Below are positions 23,979 to 33,988 of a stretch of 64,000 nucleotides of DNA, piece after piece. A program made the translations under genes and the position numbers. The DNA lies in NCBI GenBank assembly GCA_010909165.1, contig MU008156.1, forward strand, positions 124,001 through 188,000, read 5' to 3'. Each line of letters starts with the position of its first letter. Within the stretch, counting starts at the first letter, position 1. This stretch comes from Anthoceros angustus (Eukaryota > Streptophyta > Anthocerotopsida > Anthocerotales > Anthocerotaceae). The notes below the pieces were generated by a model. That model saw only the letters and a program-made list of their open reading frames with translations. It had not been told where the DNA came from and searched no databases.

Positions 23979-24395
23979 CTAGTGTCTAGCTCCGTTCTTC
24001 CCAGCTTTGTGATTGATGGAATCATCATTCTCTAAGGGCTTCTTATGAAATGATGCATTGTCCAGAAGTAGCAACACTTTCTCTTTCCCTGCAAGTCTCA
24101 TTTGTTTCTCAAAACTTAGTAAGAACTTATTAAACAAAGCATAAGCTATCAAAGAACGCGTGTTGGAGTTCCAAAAGATGCCTACATTGTTAGGGTGAGA
24201 AATGTTTTGGTTACTGAAAGCTCTGGGCCGCATTGCTGTGTAGACATAGAAAGGCCGAAGATTTATAGACCCATCCATGTTACACATAAAGGCCACGGTT
24301 AGTCTTTCCGTACCTGTTTTTCTTTTCTCCACCTGATGAGTCGCAAGTCTCAAATTGGGCTCCAACCTGTATGTCAACACATATTTGTAGCCCAT
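23979..24395 (-). pseudogene. pogo/Tigger-like DDE transposase fragment
   Basis: The frame encodes RLEPNLRLATHQVEKRK, ERLTVAFMCNMDGS and VLLLLDNASFH, the central block of a DDE_1 (pogo/Tigger/Jerky) transposase, including the second catalytic Asp (LDN). Just upstream on this strand, where the first catalytic Asp (DExG) should be, the frame meets stop codons, so the gene is dead. The end of the frame after KKPLEN no longer resembles the family. Known family role: cut-and-paste transposition. Confidence 0.75.
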
Positions 24396-24670
24396 CTACT
24401 ACATCACCTTAAGACAAACTAAGATTAGCTTGACTATAGGCCAACAACTCTTTTTTTTGCCCAAAATCTAGCTCACCCTTTGTGGTTGGTGCCAACATGA
24501 TAGCCCGACTAGGTCGAGCATGTCTTCTCACTGATATTTCGCCTCTCAATAGGAAGTACGAAACTCGTCATGTCCTATAAGAACATAGAAACTACATAAG
24601 AATTATCATAAGGCAGGAATTATGTCAATACCATTTTGTCAACCAGCAACACATGCACAGGTGTGACAAC

Positions 24671-24862
24671 TCACCAAGATGGCGTCACAATTGGGCTATG
24701 CAATCAATGAGACCATACTCACCAAGATGGCATCACAATTGGGCGCTGCAATCGATGATACCGTGCTCACCAAGATGGCGTCACAATTGGGCTATGCAAT
24801 CAGTGACACCATACTCACCAAGATGGTCTCACAATTGGGCTCTGCAATTAGTGAGATTGTAC
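24671..24862 (+). repeat. 48-bp tandem repeat, four copies, in an open frame
   Basis: Units starting TCACCAAGATGG begin at 24671, 24719, 24767 and 24815, exactly 48 bp apart. The frame from 24679 stays open through all copies and gives a 16-residue repeat of the type LTKMASQLGYAINETI. A further partial copy occurs near 24940. There is no evidence of a complete gene around it. Confidence 0.9.
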
Positions 24863-24959
24863 ACTGCAGTCACTAAGTCACTAAAGTTGAGAAGCAGCAC
24901 TCTCCAATTAAGCAATGTTGCAAAAGTGACACCAGACAACTCACCAAGATGACTTCAAC

Positions 24960-25641
24960 CATTTTAGTCACTAAAGATGAGAATCTTCAAAGCTTGGCCT
25001 TCTCTACGAGAGCACATTTTGACTACGAAGCATGTCCTTCACGGTGAGCTGAGCTCGGCCTTCACCGCGAGACCACGGCCACCATCGTCCGAGGATGTCT
25101 TCAACGTGAGACTACGGCCTTCTCGCCCCCCTAGCGCATGACCTTCACCCCTCGCAAGTGCACGACTTTCATCCTCATGGCCTACAACACAAAAATGAGC
25201 CATAATTAATTCATGATCATATTTTATTTTATATAATACATCATAATACATATTATCACACTAATAATATAATTAATTAATATTACAATGTTAGATTATA
25301 TGTAATCATACTTTAACATTTATTAGCACTATATTGTGAAAGCAATCGCGGGTTTTCCAAAGATAAACATAACACTTATTCAAAACCCTTTGAAAATTTT
25401 ATGGAGTACCTATAGCCTTAAGTAACAATTATAGAGGGTTTAAAAATTTATATAGGGCACATTTATCCAGGGTAGACTGTAGTGCACATATCCTGTTGAG
25501 CGCTTCTAATTAGGTACCTACAATCTAGGTAGGCAGTTTGCACCCGTAAGTTCCGTTCGCACCATGCATATTAGGGCTTGGCCTTACTTTTAGGGTTCAG
25601 GTATTTTTCGCGCTCAGTGTGTGTGACCAGGCTTTGCAGCG
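24960..25641. other. AT-rich spacer and RPL36 upstream region
   Basis: 25190-25470 is AT-rich without ORFs. From about 25560 the sequence carries TTAGGGCTTGG and TTTTAGGGTTC shortly before the RPL36 start, and probably serves as its promoter and leader. Confidence 0.45.
25588..25600 (+). promoter_or_regulatory. Telo-box-like motif upstream of RPL36
   Basis: TTTTAGGGTTC lies about 45 bp before the RPL36 ATG, with TTAGGGC about 18 bp further upstream. The plant telo-box (AAACCCTAA) is common near transcription starts of ribosomal-protein and other growth genes. The match is one base short of the consensus, so the role is inferred. Confidence 0.5.
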
Positions 25642-26366
25642 ATGGCGCCGTCGGTGGCAAGCAGCGGCATTGCCGTGGGTCTCAGCAAGGGGCATGCGGT
25701 CACAAAGAGGACGCCTGCTGTCCGTCCTTCTGCTACTAAGGGGGTACGTATCCGGGGTCATCGGCCTCGTTTGGTTTCGCACCACGACTAGGAATCTGTA
25801 GATACCTTCTACCTTGTAACGGAGTCCCGTGATTCTTTGTCGTTGCTGTTGGCTTCCCAAGTCTGGTGTCTTCCTTGCTTGCGGAGACCCTCGCTTGTCA
25901 GGCAGAGTATGACAAGCTGAACGGATAAATTCAGCTCGGATTGGGGTCCGATGAAGATCTCAACTGTGGCACCGGATGATGTCTGAGGCATTCTTCGTGT
26001 GTTGCAGAGGAAGGGAAAGAGAACCGGGTTTGTACGGTTGTTAATTCGTGAGGTTGCGGGATTCGCTCCTTACGAAAAGAGAGTTACAGAGTTGTTGAAG
26101 GTCGGGAAAGACAAGCGCGCCCTGAAGGTGGCGAAGAAGAAGCTGGGTACTCATCTCCGAGCTAAGAGAAAGCGTGAGGAGATGGCGACAGTGCTCCGAA
26201 AGCAAAGGTCTACAACTTACGTTTACGCTTTAGAACATTTAGTGTGGTGAAATTGAGAAAATGCATCTGGGGGCTTCCTTGAGCTGCTTTGTCTGCTGTG
26301 GTCGTCCTTTCCTCACAGCCCAATTGTGGTTACAGGGCAACAGGTGGTACCGAGAAGAAGAAGTGA
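25642..26366 (+). CDS. RPL36: 60S ribosomal protein L36 (eL36)
   Basis: Three exons, 25642-25743, 26008-26207 and 26336-26366, join to 110 codons plus stop, the usual eL36 length. The protein is a structural part of the cytosolic large ribosomal subunit. Diagnostic sequences are [12 protein letters not shown] in exon 1, [31 protein letters not shown] and RAKRKREEM in exon 2, and a C-terminal GGTEKKK in exon 3. Without the short third exon the frame would run on to 26250 and give an unrelated tail; the GT at 26208 and AG at 26335 restore the family C-terminus. Telo-box-like sequence lies just upstream. Confidence 0.97.
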
Positions 26367-27464
26367 GCCAACGGCACTGGGAGATCACTATGCATGAGTG
26401 CAATTACCTCAGATGTCGAAGGCTATTGAACTGGCTACCTAGAACAGTTCGTTTAGCAAATGAGAATCCTTTTCTCCGCGGCTGTTTAAATTCGGCTGTA
26501 TGGCTGAAAATTAGTCATCTCCCTTTTTTCTGTGGACATCAAATATTTTCTCCACACTCTCTATTTTCTCCACACTCCCTTCCAAGTCACTTCATCCCTG
26601 TCGTCCGAATCACCGCAAACACCGTGCCTTGCTGAAAGATCCTCCGTGTAATGCTTTACGTGCTGCCTCTCTGTTTTCCGACTCTTCAACTTATTTGCTG
26701 CTGCTACCCCACAGCCATCTTGAGTGCACACCCCGGCCTAAGGTTTGAGAAGATTCCCGGGTTTTTACGCTTGGTGGTTGATCCTGCCATATTTGCTGCC
26801 ATTGTAGACTCCCGGCATCGGAGTCTCGCGAAGGGAAGCCCGTTTGGGCTCCCTTGCAGTCTCATCTTATGTTTGAGTTTCCACACTCTTTGCTTTGAGT
26901 TGATGTCACGGGGCTCTGGCCTTCATAAGCATCTTGCAACATAAATTCTGTTTGATAGTTGCTTAGTTTTGCAGAAGAATTGGGCTACTTGTGCGAACCT
27001 ATTTGATGTCTTGCCTGTAGCGTTTTATGCGTAAACAAGACAGCCTTCACTGAACTGATTACAGCGTTATTGCACCTCCTGTTTTCTTCTGCTCTGTTCT
27101 GCGTCCTGGATTCAGCATGTTTTGTCATCCATGTAACAGAGCGCAGGGTGGTAACGAAGTGCTTGGTAAAGTGAAGCCTGATGAAGAGGTGGTACATGCA
27201 CCAATGCAAGTCAAAAACATGTGAGAGAAATGGGCGAACGGGATGATATACAAAGGGCGTGTGTGATTGGAAGGCAAGCAGCGCTCCTTATCCGAGTCAG
27301 CCAAGGGCGAAGTAGCTGGGTACCCATCTCCGCCATTCGTTTGTTCGTCGCTGGAATTGCTGTGTTTCCCGGGCTAGTCTTGTTGAGCGTCCGCCTTCCT
27401 CCATCTCTGCCTCCAGTTGGATTGAAGTTTGGCACTTCGGTCGCGCAGAGCTTGCAATCGTGAA
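26367..27464. other. Intergenic region between RPL36 and PSBY
   Basis: It contains the RPL36 3' UTR and the PSBY promoter. A short duplicated CTCCACACTC motif occurs near 26550-26580. ORFs here are short and match nothing I recognise. Confidence 0.4.
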
Positions 27465-28493
27465 ATGGCGATGGCGGTCGCGGTAGCAGGCAGCAGCGTG
27501 ACGGCCCTGAGGAGCGGGAACAGGGCCTTGGGATGCGGAGTGCAAGGCCTGAAGCCCATGTCTGTGTCCTTGTCGCTGAGGAAGGTGGAGGCGCTCAAGA
27601 GGCAGCTGCCGGCCATTTGCGCCAAGCTGGAGACGGCGGAGAAGAGCAATGTGGGCGTGGAGACAGCGTTTGCGGGAGCCATGTTCGCGGCCCTGGCGTC
27701 GTCGGAGCCGGCTCTGGCGGTGCAGCAGCTGGGGAGCTTGGCTGCTGGGGCGGACGACGGCCGGGGTGCGGCCCTGCTGGTGCCCTTGATCCCCGCTCTG
27801 TTGTGGGTCATCTTTAACATTCTGCAGCCGGGGCTGAACCAGCTGAACAAAATGCGGGGCGCCAAGGCCGTGGTCGGGGGCGTGGGATTGGGCGCTCTGG
27901 CGTCGCTGCTGGCCGTGCCTGAGGCGCAGGCGGCGCAGGAGCTGGCCAGCATTGCGGAGGGGGACCAACGGGGCCTGCTCTTGCTGGGAGTTGTGGTTGC
28001 TGCGCTCGGCTGGGTGGCGTTCAACATTCTGCAGCCGGCTCTGAACCAGCTCAACAAGATGCGATCCAGCAAGGGCGTGGTGGGCGCCGTCGGCTTGGGC
28101 GCGTTGGCGTCGCTGCTCGCCTCTCCCTCGGCGGAGGCCGTGCAGGAGTTTGCCACCATTGCCGAGGGCGACCAACGGGGGGTTCTGCTGCTGGGCGTTC
28201 TCGCTGCTGCGCTGGGCTGGGTTCTCTTCAACATCCTGCAGCCAGGGCTGAACCAGTTGAACAAGATGAGGTCGGGCAAGGGAATTGTGGGTGCCGTCGG
28301 TTTGTCCGCTGCCGCCGCCTCGCTTCTCGCCACCCCTGCCGCAGATGCCGCACAAGAGTTGGGGCAGCTGGCTGAGGGAGACCAACGCGGGGTCCTGCTC
28401 CTCGGAGTTCTGGCTCTCGCCGTCGGATGGGTGCTGTTTAACATCCTGCAACCGGCTTTGAACCAGCTGAACAAGATGAGATCACGAAAGTGA
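27465..28493 (+). CDS. PSBY: Photosystem II PsbY precursor with four tandem PsbY units
   Basis: An intronless frame of 342 codons. PsbY is a small single-span thylakoid protein at the edge of photosystem II near cytochrome b559; plant genes encode a polyprotein that is cut into mature units. Residues 1-60 are basic and Ser/Ala-rich, as in a plastid transit peptide, and a hydrophobic Ala-rich stretch ending EPALA (residue 85) fits a thylakoid signal. Four units follow, starting near residues 86, 157, 226 and 296. Each has a hydrophobic span and the signature FNILQP(G/A)LNQLNKMR. Between units are hydrophobic Ala/Gly-rich linkers ending AQA, AEA and ADA, like thylakoid processing sites. Arabidopsis PsbY has two units, so four is unusual. 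The start chosen is the first of two nearby ATGs (27465, 27471). Confidence 0.97.
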   Translation: MAMAVAVAGSSVTALRSGNRALGCGVQGLKPMSVSLSLRKVEALKRQLPAICAKLETAEKSNVGVETAFAGAMFAALASSEPALAVQQLGSLAAGADDGRGAALLVPLIPALLWVIFNILQPGLNQLNKMRGAKAVVGGVGLGALASLLAVPEAQAAQELASIAEGDQRGLLLLGVVVAALGWVAFNILQPALNQLNKMRSSKGVVGAVGLGALASLLASPSAEAVQEFATIAEGDQRGVLLLGVLAAALGWVLFNILQPGLNQLNKMRSGKGIVGAVGLSAAAASLLATPAADAAQELGQLAEGDQRGVLLLGVLALAVGWVLFNILQPALNQLNKMRSRK

Positions 28494-29706
28494 GCTTTCC
28501 CTCGCTGTGTGATCTGTGCATTATGAGGGAACGTGACTTTTCGGGCATCGCATGAGGCCCCCCATTGTGAGAAATCTAGGGATCCGGGATGTGTGTGAGG
28601 AGGCGAGATGTTTGGCTGTTGTGCAAATCTCAGTCAAGAGCGGGAACTCTCTTGTCTGACATGTCCTACCGAACGAAGTCTTTAGCACATTGTATCAAAG
28701 AGTGGAGCTAGCATGGCTCTTGCAAACTGTATACTGGCCTGTTCATCCAACCGCTATTGCCATGCTAGGGTTTAGGGTCTCCCATTTTAATAAACCTCGT
28801 TGTATTGTGTACTCGTCCGTTGAACTCCCTTCTACCTCGACCACTTTGTGCTACTGGCAATTCAGCCCCTAGCTTCTAACCGGCGTCCTGAGGGTATTTC
28901 CAAGAAAATCCCACCAGCTTCGTCTGTTATTGTTCTCAAGTCAGTCCGTCTCAACATCTCTGGCTTCCGGAGGCGGATGAGTTTTGATCTCTGCTAGTAG
29001 CATTCGGTGATTCAGGTTACGTAGTCGGATGATGATTGTAGTGAATACGGTTGGATAATTTTTCTTAAGAAAAGAAGAATTCTATGAAACAGAGCTCGCA
29101 GAAGCCAGAAACCAGAATGGAAAATACGTACGGATGAACTGTCCTTTTGAACCCAGTGGGTAACCATGGTGTCGCCATTATTCACTTGGTAAATCTGCTG
29201 GCCAGCAAATTCTGTTCCTTTGCCTAGGCTTCCACTTGCTAGTTTGCCAATGAGGAGTTCGGTGGTAAATATGCTAGTGAGCAAAGAAGGATAGACAGGA
29301 CAACTGGTGAATGCTAAAATCCGTATTGATGGGTCAAGAAATGGTGGACGAGCTGCAAGGCAAAACATCTGACGACGAAATGGTTCAGTTGTTGTAAAAC
29401 TTACACTAAAAAAATGCCAATGTGGCATTGCGCATCATACATTCTCAAATCTGCCCGGCAGCAGGAGTGTGCTGATTCAGAGTTGGAGAAGTTTCTCGCC
29501 ATCCATCTCAATGTTCTGCCATCTGCCGTCGGCACCATCGCCATCCCCCAACAATGGGCTTACCAAATTTAACACGTCCAAGGGGATGCCCTATTCTGCA
29601 ACAAGGCAGAAGTTCTTAATCCCCGCAGCCAGTATTCAAAGTCACTGCGAATGTGCTGGTTAGCAGTATTGCACTTGGTGCTGGATATCGGTGGGTTCAA
29701 CATATC
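28494..29706. other. Intergenic region, no gene supported
   Basis: This follows PSBY and precedes the 3' end of the minus-strand DUS gene. A minus-strand ORF at 29012-29428 (138 codons) shows no family I can identify and is not called. The remainder is probably the UTRs of the two neighbours. Confidence 0.4.
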
Positions 29707-30699
29707 TCACAGCTGTGCCAAGCCACGACTGAGCAACACATCGTCATAGTAGTCTCGCACCCTATACAAGTCGGAAAGATCAGCCAAGCTCCGGCACCTG
29801 TTCACTGCCTTCCCTTCAGGAAACTCCAAGCAAGAGTAGTGCATGATCATCTCCTTGAGCGAGTGCTTGGTACTCTTAACATCATTGTCCCACAACACGC
29901 AGCTCCGTAAGTAATCCCTCTTCACTTCCTCCCACTCCAGCTTCCCCTCGGGCCTAAACACGGACACATTCCAACACGCAGCTCTGGCCACCATCACAGA
30001 CGAGGCCCCGGTTGCGTCCCTGATGCGCTGGAAGTCCTCGTACTCGAACACATCCCCATTGGCAATAACAGGAACAGAGAGCGCAGACACCACATGCGCA
30101 ATCCCATCCCAGTGAGCCGCATCCCTAGGCCGCTCGTCCCTCCTCCTGCCGTGCACAGCCACAGCCGCCACCCCAGTCTTCTCAATCCGCCTCGCCAGCT
30201 CCACCGTCTCCTCGTAGGTCTTGAGCAGCCGTATCTTGCAAGACACAGGAATGTCCAGATTCCGCCTCAAGGTCCGCAGGATGTCCTCCACCAACTCCGG
30301 CTTGGTGAGCAGCGCAGCCCCCATGCCTGCGTGCACCGAGAAGGCCTTGGGGCAGCCCATGTTCACGTCGAGGGCCGCCACATCCCGGCACACGATCTCC
30401 GCTGCCTTGAGGGCCCGCACTGCATCGGAAGTCCCTATCTGGAACACCACCCGCCGTTTCTCCTCCGGGCATGTGCGGAACACCACATCGTTGCATGTCT
30501 TGTCCACCAAATCCACAGTGCCCAGAAGCGGATTCTCCTGCCGAAAACATCGCAGCACCCGGTGGTCCACCAGCTCCTCGGAGTAGGTGATGTCAGCCCC
30601 GTACTCCGCTGCCAGCATGCGCATGGGCAGCGTGCCCACTCTCACCATCGGGGCCAGGCAGTGCTTTCCGCCATACTCCAACCGAGAATCCTCCGCCAT
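29707..30699 (-). CDS. tRNA-dihydrouridine synthase, DUS2 type
   Basis: An intronless frame of 330 codons on the minus strand, starting with ATG at 30699 and ending TGA at 29707. Dus enzymes reduce a uridine in the tRNA D-loop using FMN and NAD(P)H; the DUS2 group acts at position 20 in eukaryotes. The N-terminal TIM-barrel entry LAPMVRVGTLPMRML, the catalytic-Cys motif LDVNMGCPK, the FMN-phosphate region VHGRRR, PVIANGDV and VMVARAACWN are all present. The closest match is DUS2 rather than DUS1 or DUS3. The C-terminal double-stranded RNA-binding domain of animal DUS2 is absent, giving a compact form. The location (cytosolic or organellar) cannot be read from the short N-terminus. Confidence 0.93.
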   Translation of the reverse strand: MAEDSRLEYGGKHCLAPMVRVGTLPMRMLAAEYGADITYSEELVDHRVLRCFRQENPLLGTVDLVDKTCNDVVFRTCPEEKRRVVFQIGTSDAVRALKAAEIVCRDVAALDVNMGCPKAFSVHAGMGAALLTKPELVEDILRTLRRNLDIPVSCKIRLLKTYEETVELARRIEKTGVAAVAVHGRRRDERPRDAAHWDGIAHVVSALSVPVIANGDVFEYEDFQRIRDATGASSVMVARAACWNVSVFRPEGKLEWEEVKRDYLRSCVLWDNDVKSTKHSLKEMIMHYSCLEFPEGKAVNRCRSLADLSDLYRVRDYYDDVLLSRGLAQL

Positions 30700-31329
30700 C
30701 GCTCCAGGGTTTCAGGGAAACCAGGGGCGTACCGACAGCGCTTGCCTTCTCCTTCCGCCGACGAATTTGGCCCTGCCCAGAGAGCAAGCTGCTGCAAATT
30801 ACGGCCTCTAAGCTTCGCATCATATCTGGTTGCCACGAACATATATGGAGAAGCCTTGAATGGCAGCCTGCACCCTTTGAAGGCATTGAGTCTAAATATT
30901 CCGCTAGGCGAACGCTTCCAGAGGTTCGCTTCACTTGCTCTGGTCCGAGTCCCCTGCAGAGCGTGGGAAGGCATAAGCGGCTATGTACAAGTCCTACAAC
31001 CCGAAGGGACGTGGAAACAAGCTGGGTGTTCGAGCTCGACTCCTCCTGAGCGGGAAATTCAGAGATTGCCTCATTCTGTGACCTAGAATCGGCCGGCATG
31101 TTTGATTGGTGGTACTACATATGACATACAGCGTTGCACGGATTGATTGCATATAATAGACAGCTTTCACTTTTACAACTGGAAATCCCGTAGCCAACTT
31201 TCTCAATGAAGGACTGGTCACCTGGAATCTCTGGAAATAGTGGAAACTCCAGTAGTCACCTCACCACGGGCGTGGCCTACTGTTCAGATATCAACATGCT
31301 TGCAAGTCTAATCCCAGTGACAGGTTCTG
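30700..31329. other. DUS upstream region and spacer
   Basis: It holds the presumed 5' UTR and promoter of the minus-strand DUS gene, then unassigned sequence up to the ACR3 pseudogene. No other gene was recognised. Confidence 0.4.
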
Positions 31330-32770
31330 ATACCTTGAACACTATTTCAGGAAGAGTGACGGGTGCAACTTCAAGGTCACATACACCAAAGTCAGCAAGA
31401 CCGGTACCTCAATTCAGGGGCCAATTGTCGCAGCCAATGCCTCTTGGGAGTCTATGCCAAAGCTACCCACGGCCATGGCTATGTCAAGCTCAAAACTGTT
31501 GCTGGAAGCAGTGAAGGACTGAGTAACAGCTTCTCCATAAGGGATGTCCAGATGCCGACACAGCCATACTGAAGAGAAGAAAACGATTGTGAAGTACAGC
31601 ATGGGGACAGCTACTCTTACCACATTGCCGATGTGATCAACAATTTGATGAGCTTGAATGGAGAACATCACAACAATAGTGTATAACAAGCCAATGACTC
31701 ATGAGAGCCCAGGGCGCTATGAAGAGAATGAACTTGGTGTCGTACCACTTTTTGCCGACAGTGTAGCGTAGGGAGTACCGTGTGATGATTCCAGCAACCA
31801 GAGGAATGCCAAGGAGAAGAAGCACCCTTCTGGCGTAATCCCAGGCACCCACATGAATGCCCTTGCCTCTGGACACCACTTTAAGAAAGAAGAGAGAATG
31901 TGGAGTGTACAACACCATCTGCATCACAGAATTTATGGCCACCAGTATGGCACACAGCTGTCCATCTCCCTTGGCCAGTTCATTCCATATGAGAACCATG
32001 GCAATGCATCTGGCAATGCCAACCAAAATAACCCCGGCCCTGTAGTGCTCACGATTCGGGAGTGTGGCCCAAGCAAGACCTGTCATGAGTGCAGGGCCTA
32101 CAAGCCAATTCAGGATGAGGCTCAACACCACATTTCAAGCAAGACGGCCACCCCCTGACCATCTTATAAAGAACTTCGCACCGAACTTTGCACAGAACTG
32201 GATACATCATAACCCAGAGTCCCAAGGCATTAGGAGGAGATACGGATGCCAGTTTCACCACCTGGAGCCTCTTCTTGATTCCTTTCACTTCCACAAGTAT
32301 CCAGAAGAAGAGGTACCGATCTAGCAAAGACTGCTTCTTGAACAGGCCTCCCGCAGCTGCCAAGAATACTAATACCATGCTAGCCGAACAAACGTATGCG
32401 AAATGACTATGTAGCAGATTTTCAGATCACAAACAACTGCGATCTTTCATCAAATGCTCCACCGGCGGCGGCTTCGTCAGCTCCAGGCTTTCCAACAACT
32501 TCGCACAAAAGCTCCCTTCCATTTGGTAGCAATACTGAGACATTCGTTTGCTCATCAAACGCCTGCTAACATGGACCGAGAGCAATTACCAAATACCAGT
32601 GCCCAGCCGGAATGTGGGCCAAAGTTGCACATTGTCACTGATAACACTTGAATGATGTTCGAAACTCACCTCTTTGCTGGTGCAACAATGAAATTCTGAA
32701 CAATCCTCTTCGGGCTGAGCGGGAACGTCGGCCAAAGTTGAACCACTTGGTACAAATCTGCAGCGCAAAC
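31330..32770 (-). pseudogene. ACR3: ACR3 arsenite efflux transporter pseudogene
   Basis: The minus strand carries a near-complete relative of the ACR3 gene at 52307-53773. Matching blocks, in order, include the leader exon ending CCTSKE (about 32690), the exon with ELLCEVV, a transmembrane core start LLDRYLFFWILVEVKGI (lacking about 13 residues present in the intact gene), the conserved ARCIAMVLIWN block (about 32000) and IDSQEALAATIGP near the end. Frameshifts separate the blocks (near 32130 and 31685), and one base is missing after ATIGP, bringing an immediate stop. The intron between the leader and second exons is retained with related sequence, so this copy arose by DNA duplication, not by reverse transcription. 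Confidence 0.9.
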
Positions 32771-33921
32771 CGCCATCTGCGGTCTGAACGATGAAGGAGG
32801 CAAGGTGCGGGGCAACGGGGCGGCAAAGATCCTCCACCTCATTGCTTTCAAGCCCAGCGTAGGAGGCCATAACGGCAACGGAATGCTGCCTTCCGTATGC
32901 CTGAGGACTCCAGGAATCCGTCACGTTGCCGAAGCCTGCACGGTTCGCACCATACACAAGTGGGATGGAGGCCAGAAACCCCGCTTGGAGCAAAGGTCAT
33001 CAGCAAAGTAGACCATCTGCAAACTCGCTTGCAGAATTCAGGTCCGCCACCCAACATTTTGAAGTCTTGGTGAGAAAGCAAATTGACTGCCTTCCTTGAA
33101 ATCGGATCTACGAGCAGGCATATCAAATGCTTCGAACCAAGCGATGGTGCTCCGGACACTACAAAACTGTGACGAACACAAGTTCACAACGGCTGCCTGT
33201 ACGAGACCTCTGGAACTGATCCCCTTTCCTCCTGATGCCATGAATTCGCTATCCACACTCTCCATAGTTCTTGTCCGAGCAGCCAACCGTCGCCACTCTT
33301 TGGTTGGTCCAGCCAGGATTTCGGCCCGGCGGCAGAGATGACCAGATGCAGCCACTTGAAAACAAAGGCAAACACAAAAATTTACATCCTGAAGAGAACT
33401 AAACCAATGGTGTGGGGCAAGAGAGGGCGACTTGATTCAAGGTATCTATGGTAGCATCATCAGCAAACATCCTGCCATGCATGCTCCGCCTTGACCGATA
33501 AACTGTGAAGTTGCTCCCATACTGTCAGTCATGTAACAGCATTCGCTGCATCCATTCCGGAGCCAAAAGGTACAAACGCTCTTACCATGTGACAGTTGGA
33601 TTCGAGTTCCTTGAGAACCAAGGGCAACATAGAAATTCATTCTACCCACCCAACTTCGACTCCGATTCGGGTTGCATCACCCACGAGTGTGCTGCGATTG
33701 CCGATCTGGCGTACAAGTTCCAGCCCCAGGCGATCTATGGAGATCAGGCAACCAGGGCTACAACTGTCACAAGTGCTTCGTCAATCTGTTGGAGTGCGCA
33801 GGATTAAGAAAACATTTGTCGGCTCGTTTGGCTGAAGCCTGAGGATGGCTGCGCTTCTTCCGCGTTTATGTTCTCTTGATCCTTATCTCCTTCAATCGAT
33901 TGGTTCTGACAAGCCTCAATA
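32771..33921. other. Intergenic region, possible upstream part of the ACR3 duplication
   Basis: Minus-strand frames at 32586-32993 continue upstream of the pseudogene leader exon, but I cannot match the upstream part to the intact locus. No independent gene is supported. The final about 100 bp are the leader shared with the downstream hydrolase copy. Confidence 0.35.
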
Positions 33922-33988
33922 ATGTCGCGGGCTGGCGTCTCCAACGTTTGCCCGACTCTGGGACCTTCAGTCTCTGAGGCCGGAAGCC

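Noticed and set aside
24671-24862. CRISPR-like array
   Set aside because: The units are contiguous 48-bp tandem repeats without unique spacers, in a plant genome.
27297-28474. Minus-strand ORFs of 366-384 codons across PSBY
   Set aside because: They are shadows of the GC-rich PSBY frame; the plus-strand product is a clear PsbY.
29012-29428. 138-codon minus-strand ORF
   Set aside because: No recognisable domain, neighbouring splice partner or coding signature; likely chance.
30094-31086. Plus-strand 330-codon ORF opposite the DUS gene
   Set aside because: It is the antisense of a conserved DUS reading frame, with no domain of its own.
32454-33355. Separate gene upstream of the ACR3 pseudogene
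   Set aside because: The part next to the pseudogene matches the ACR3 leader exons, and the rest has no homology I can support.
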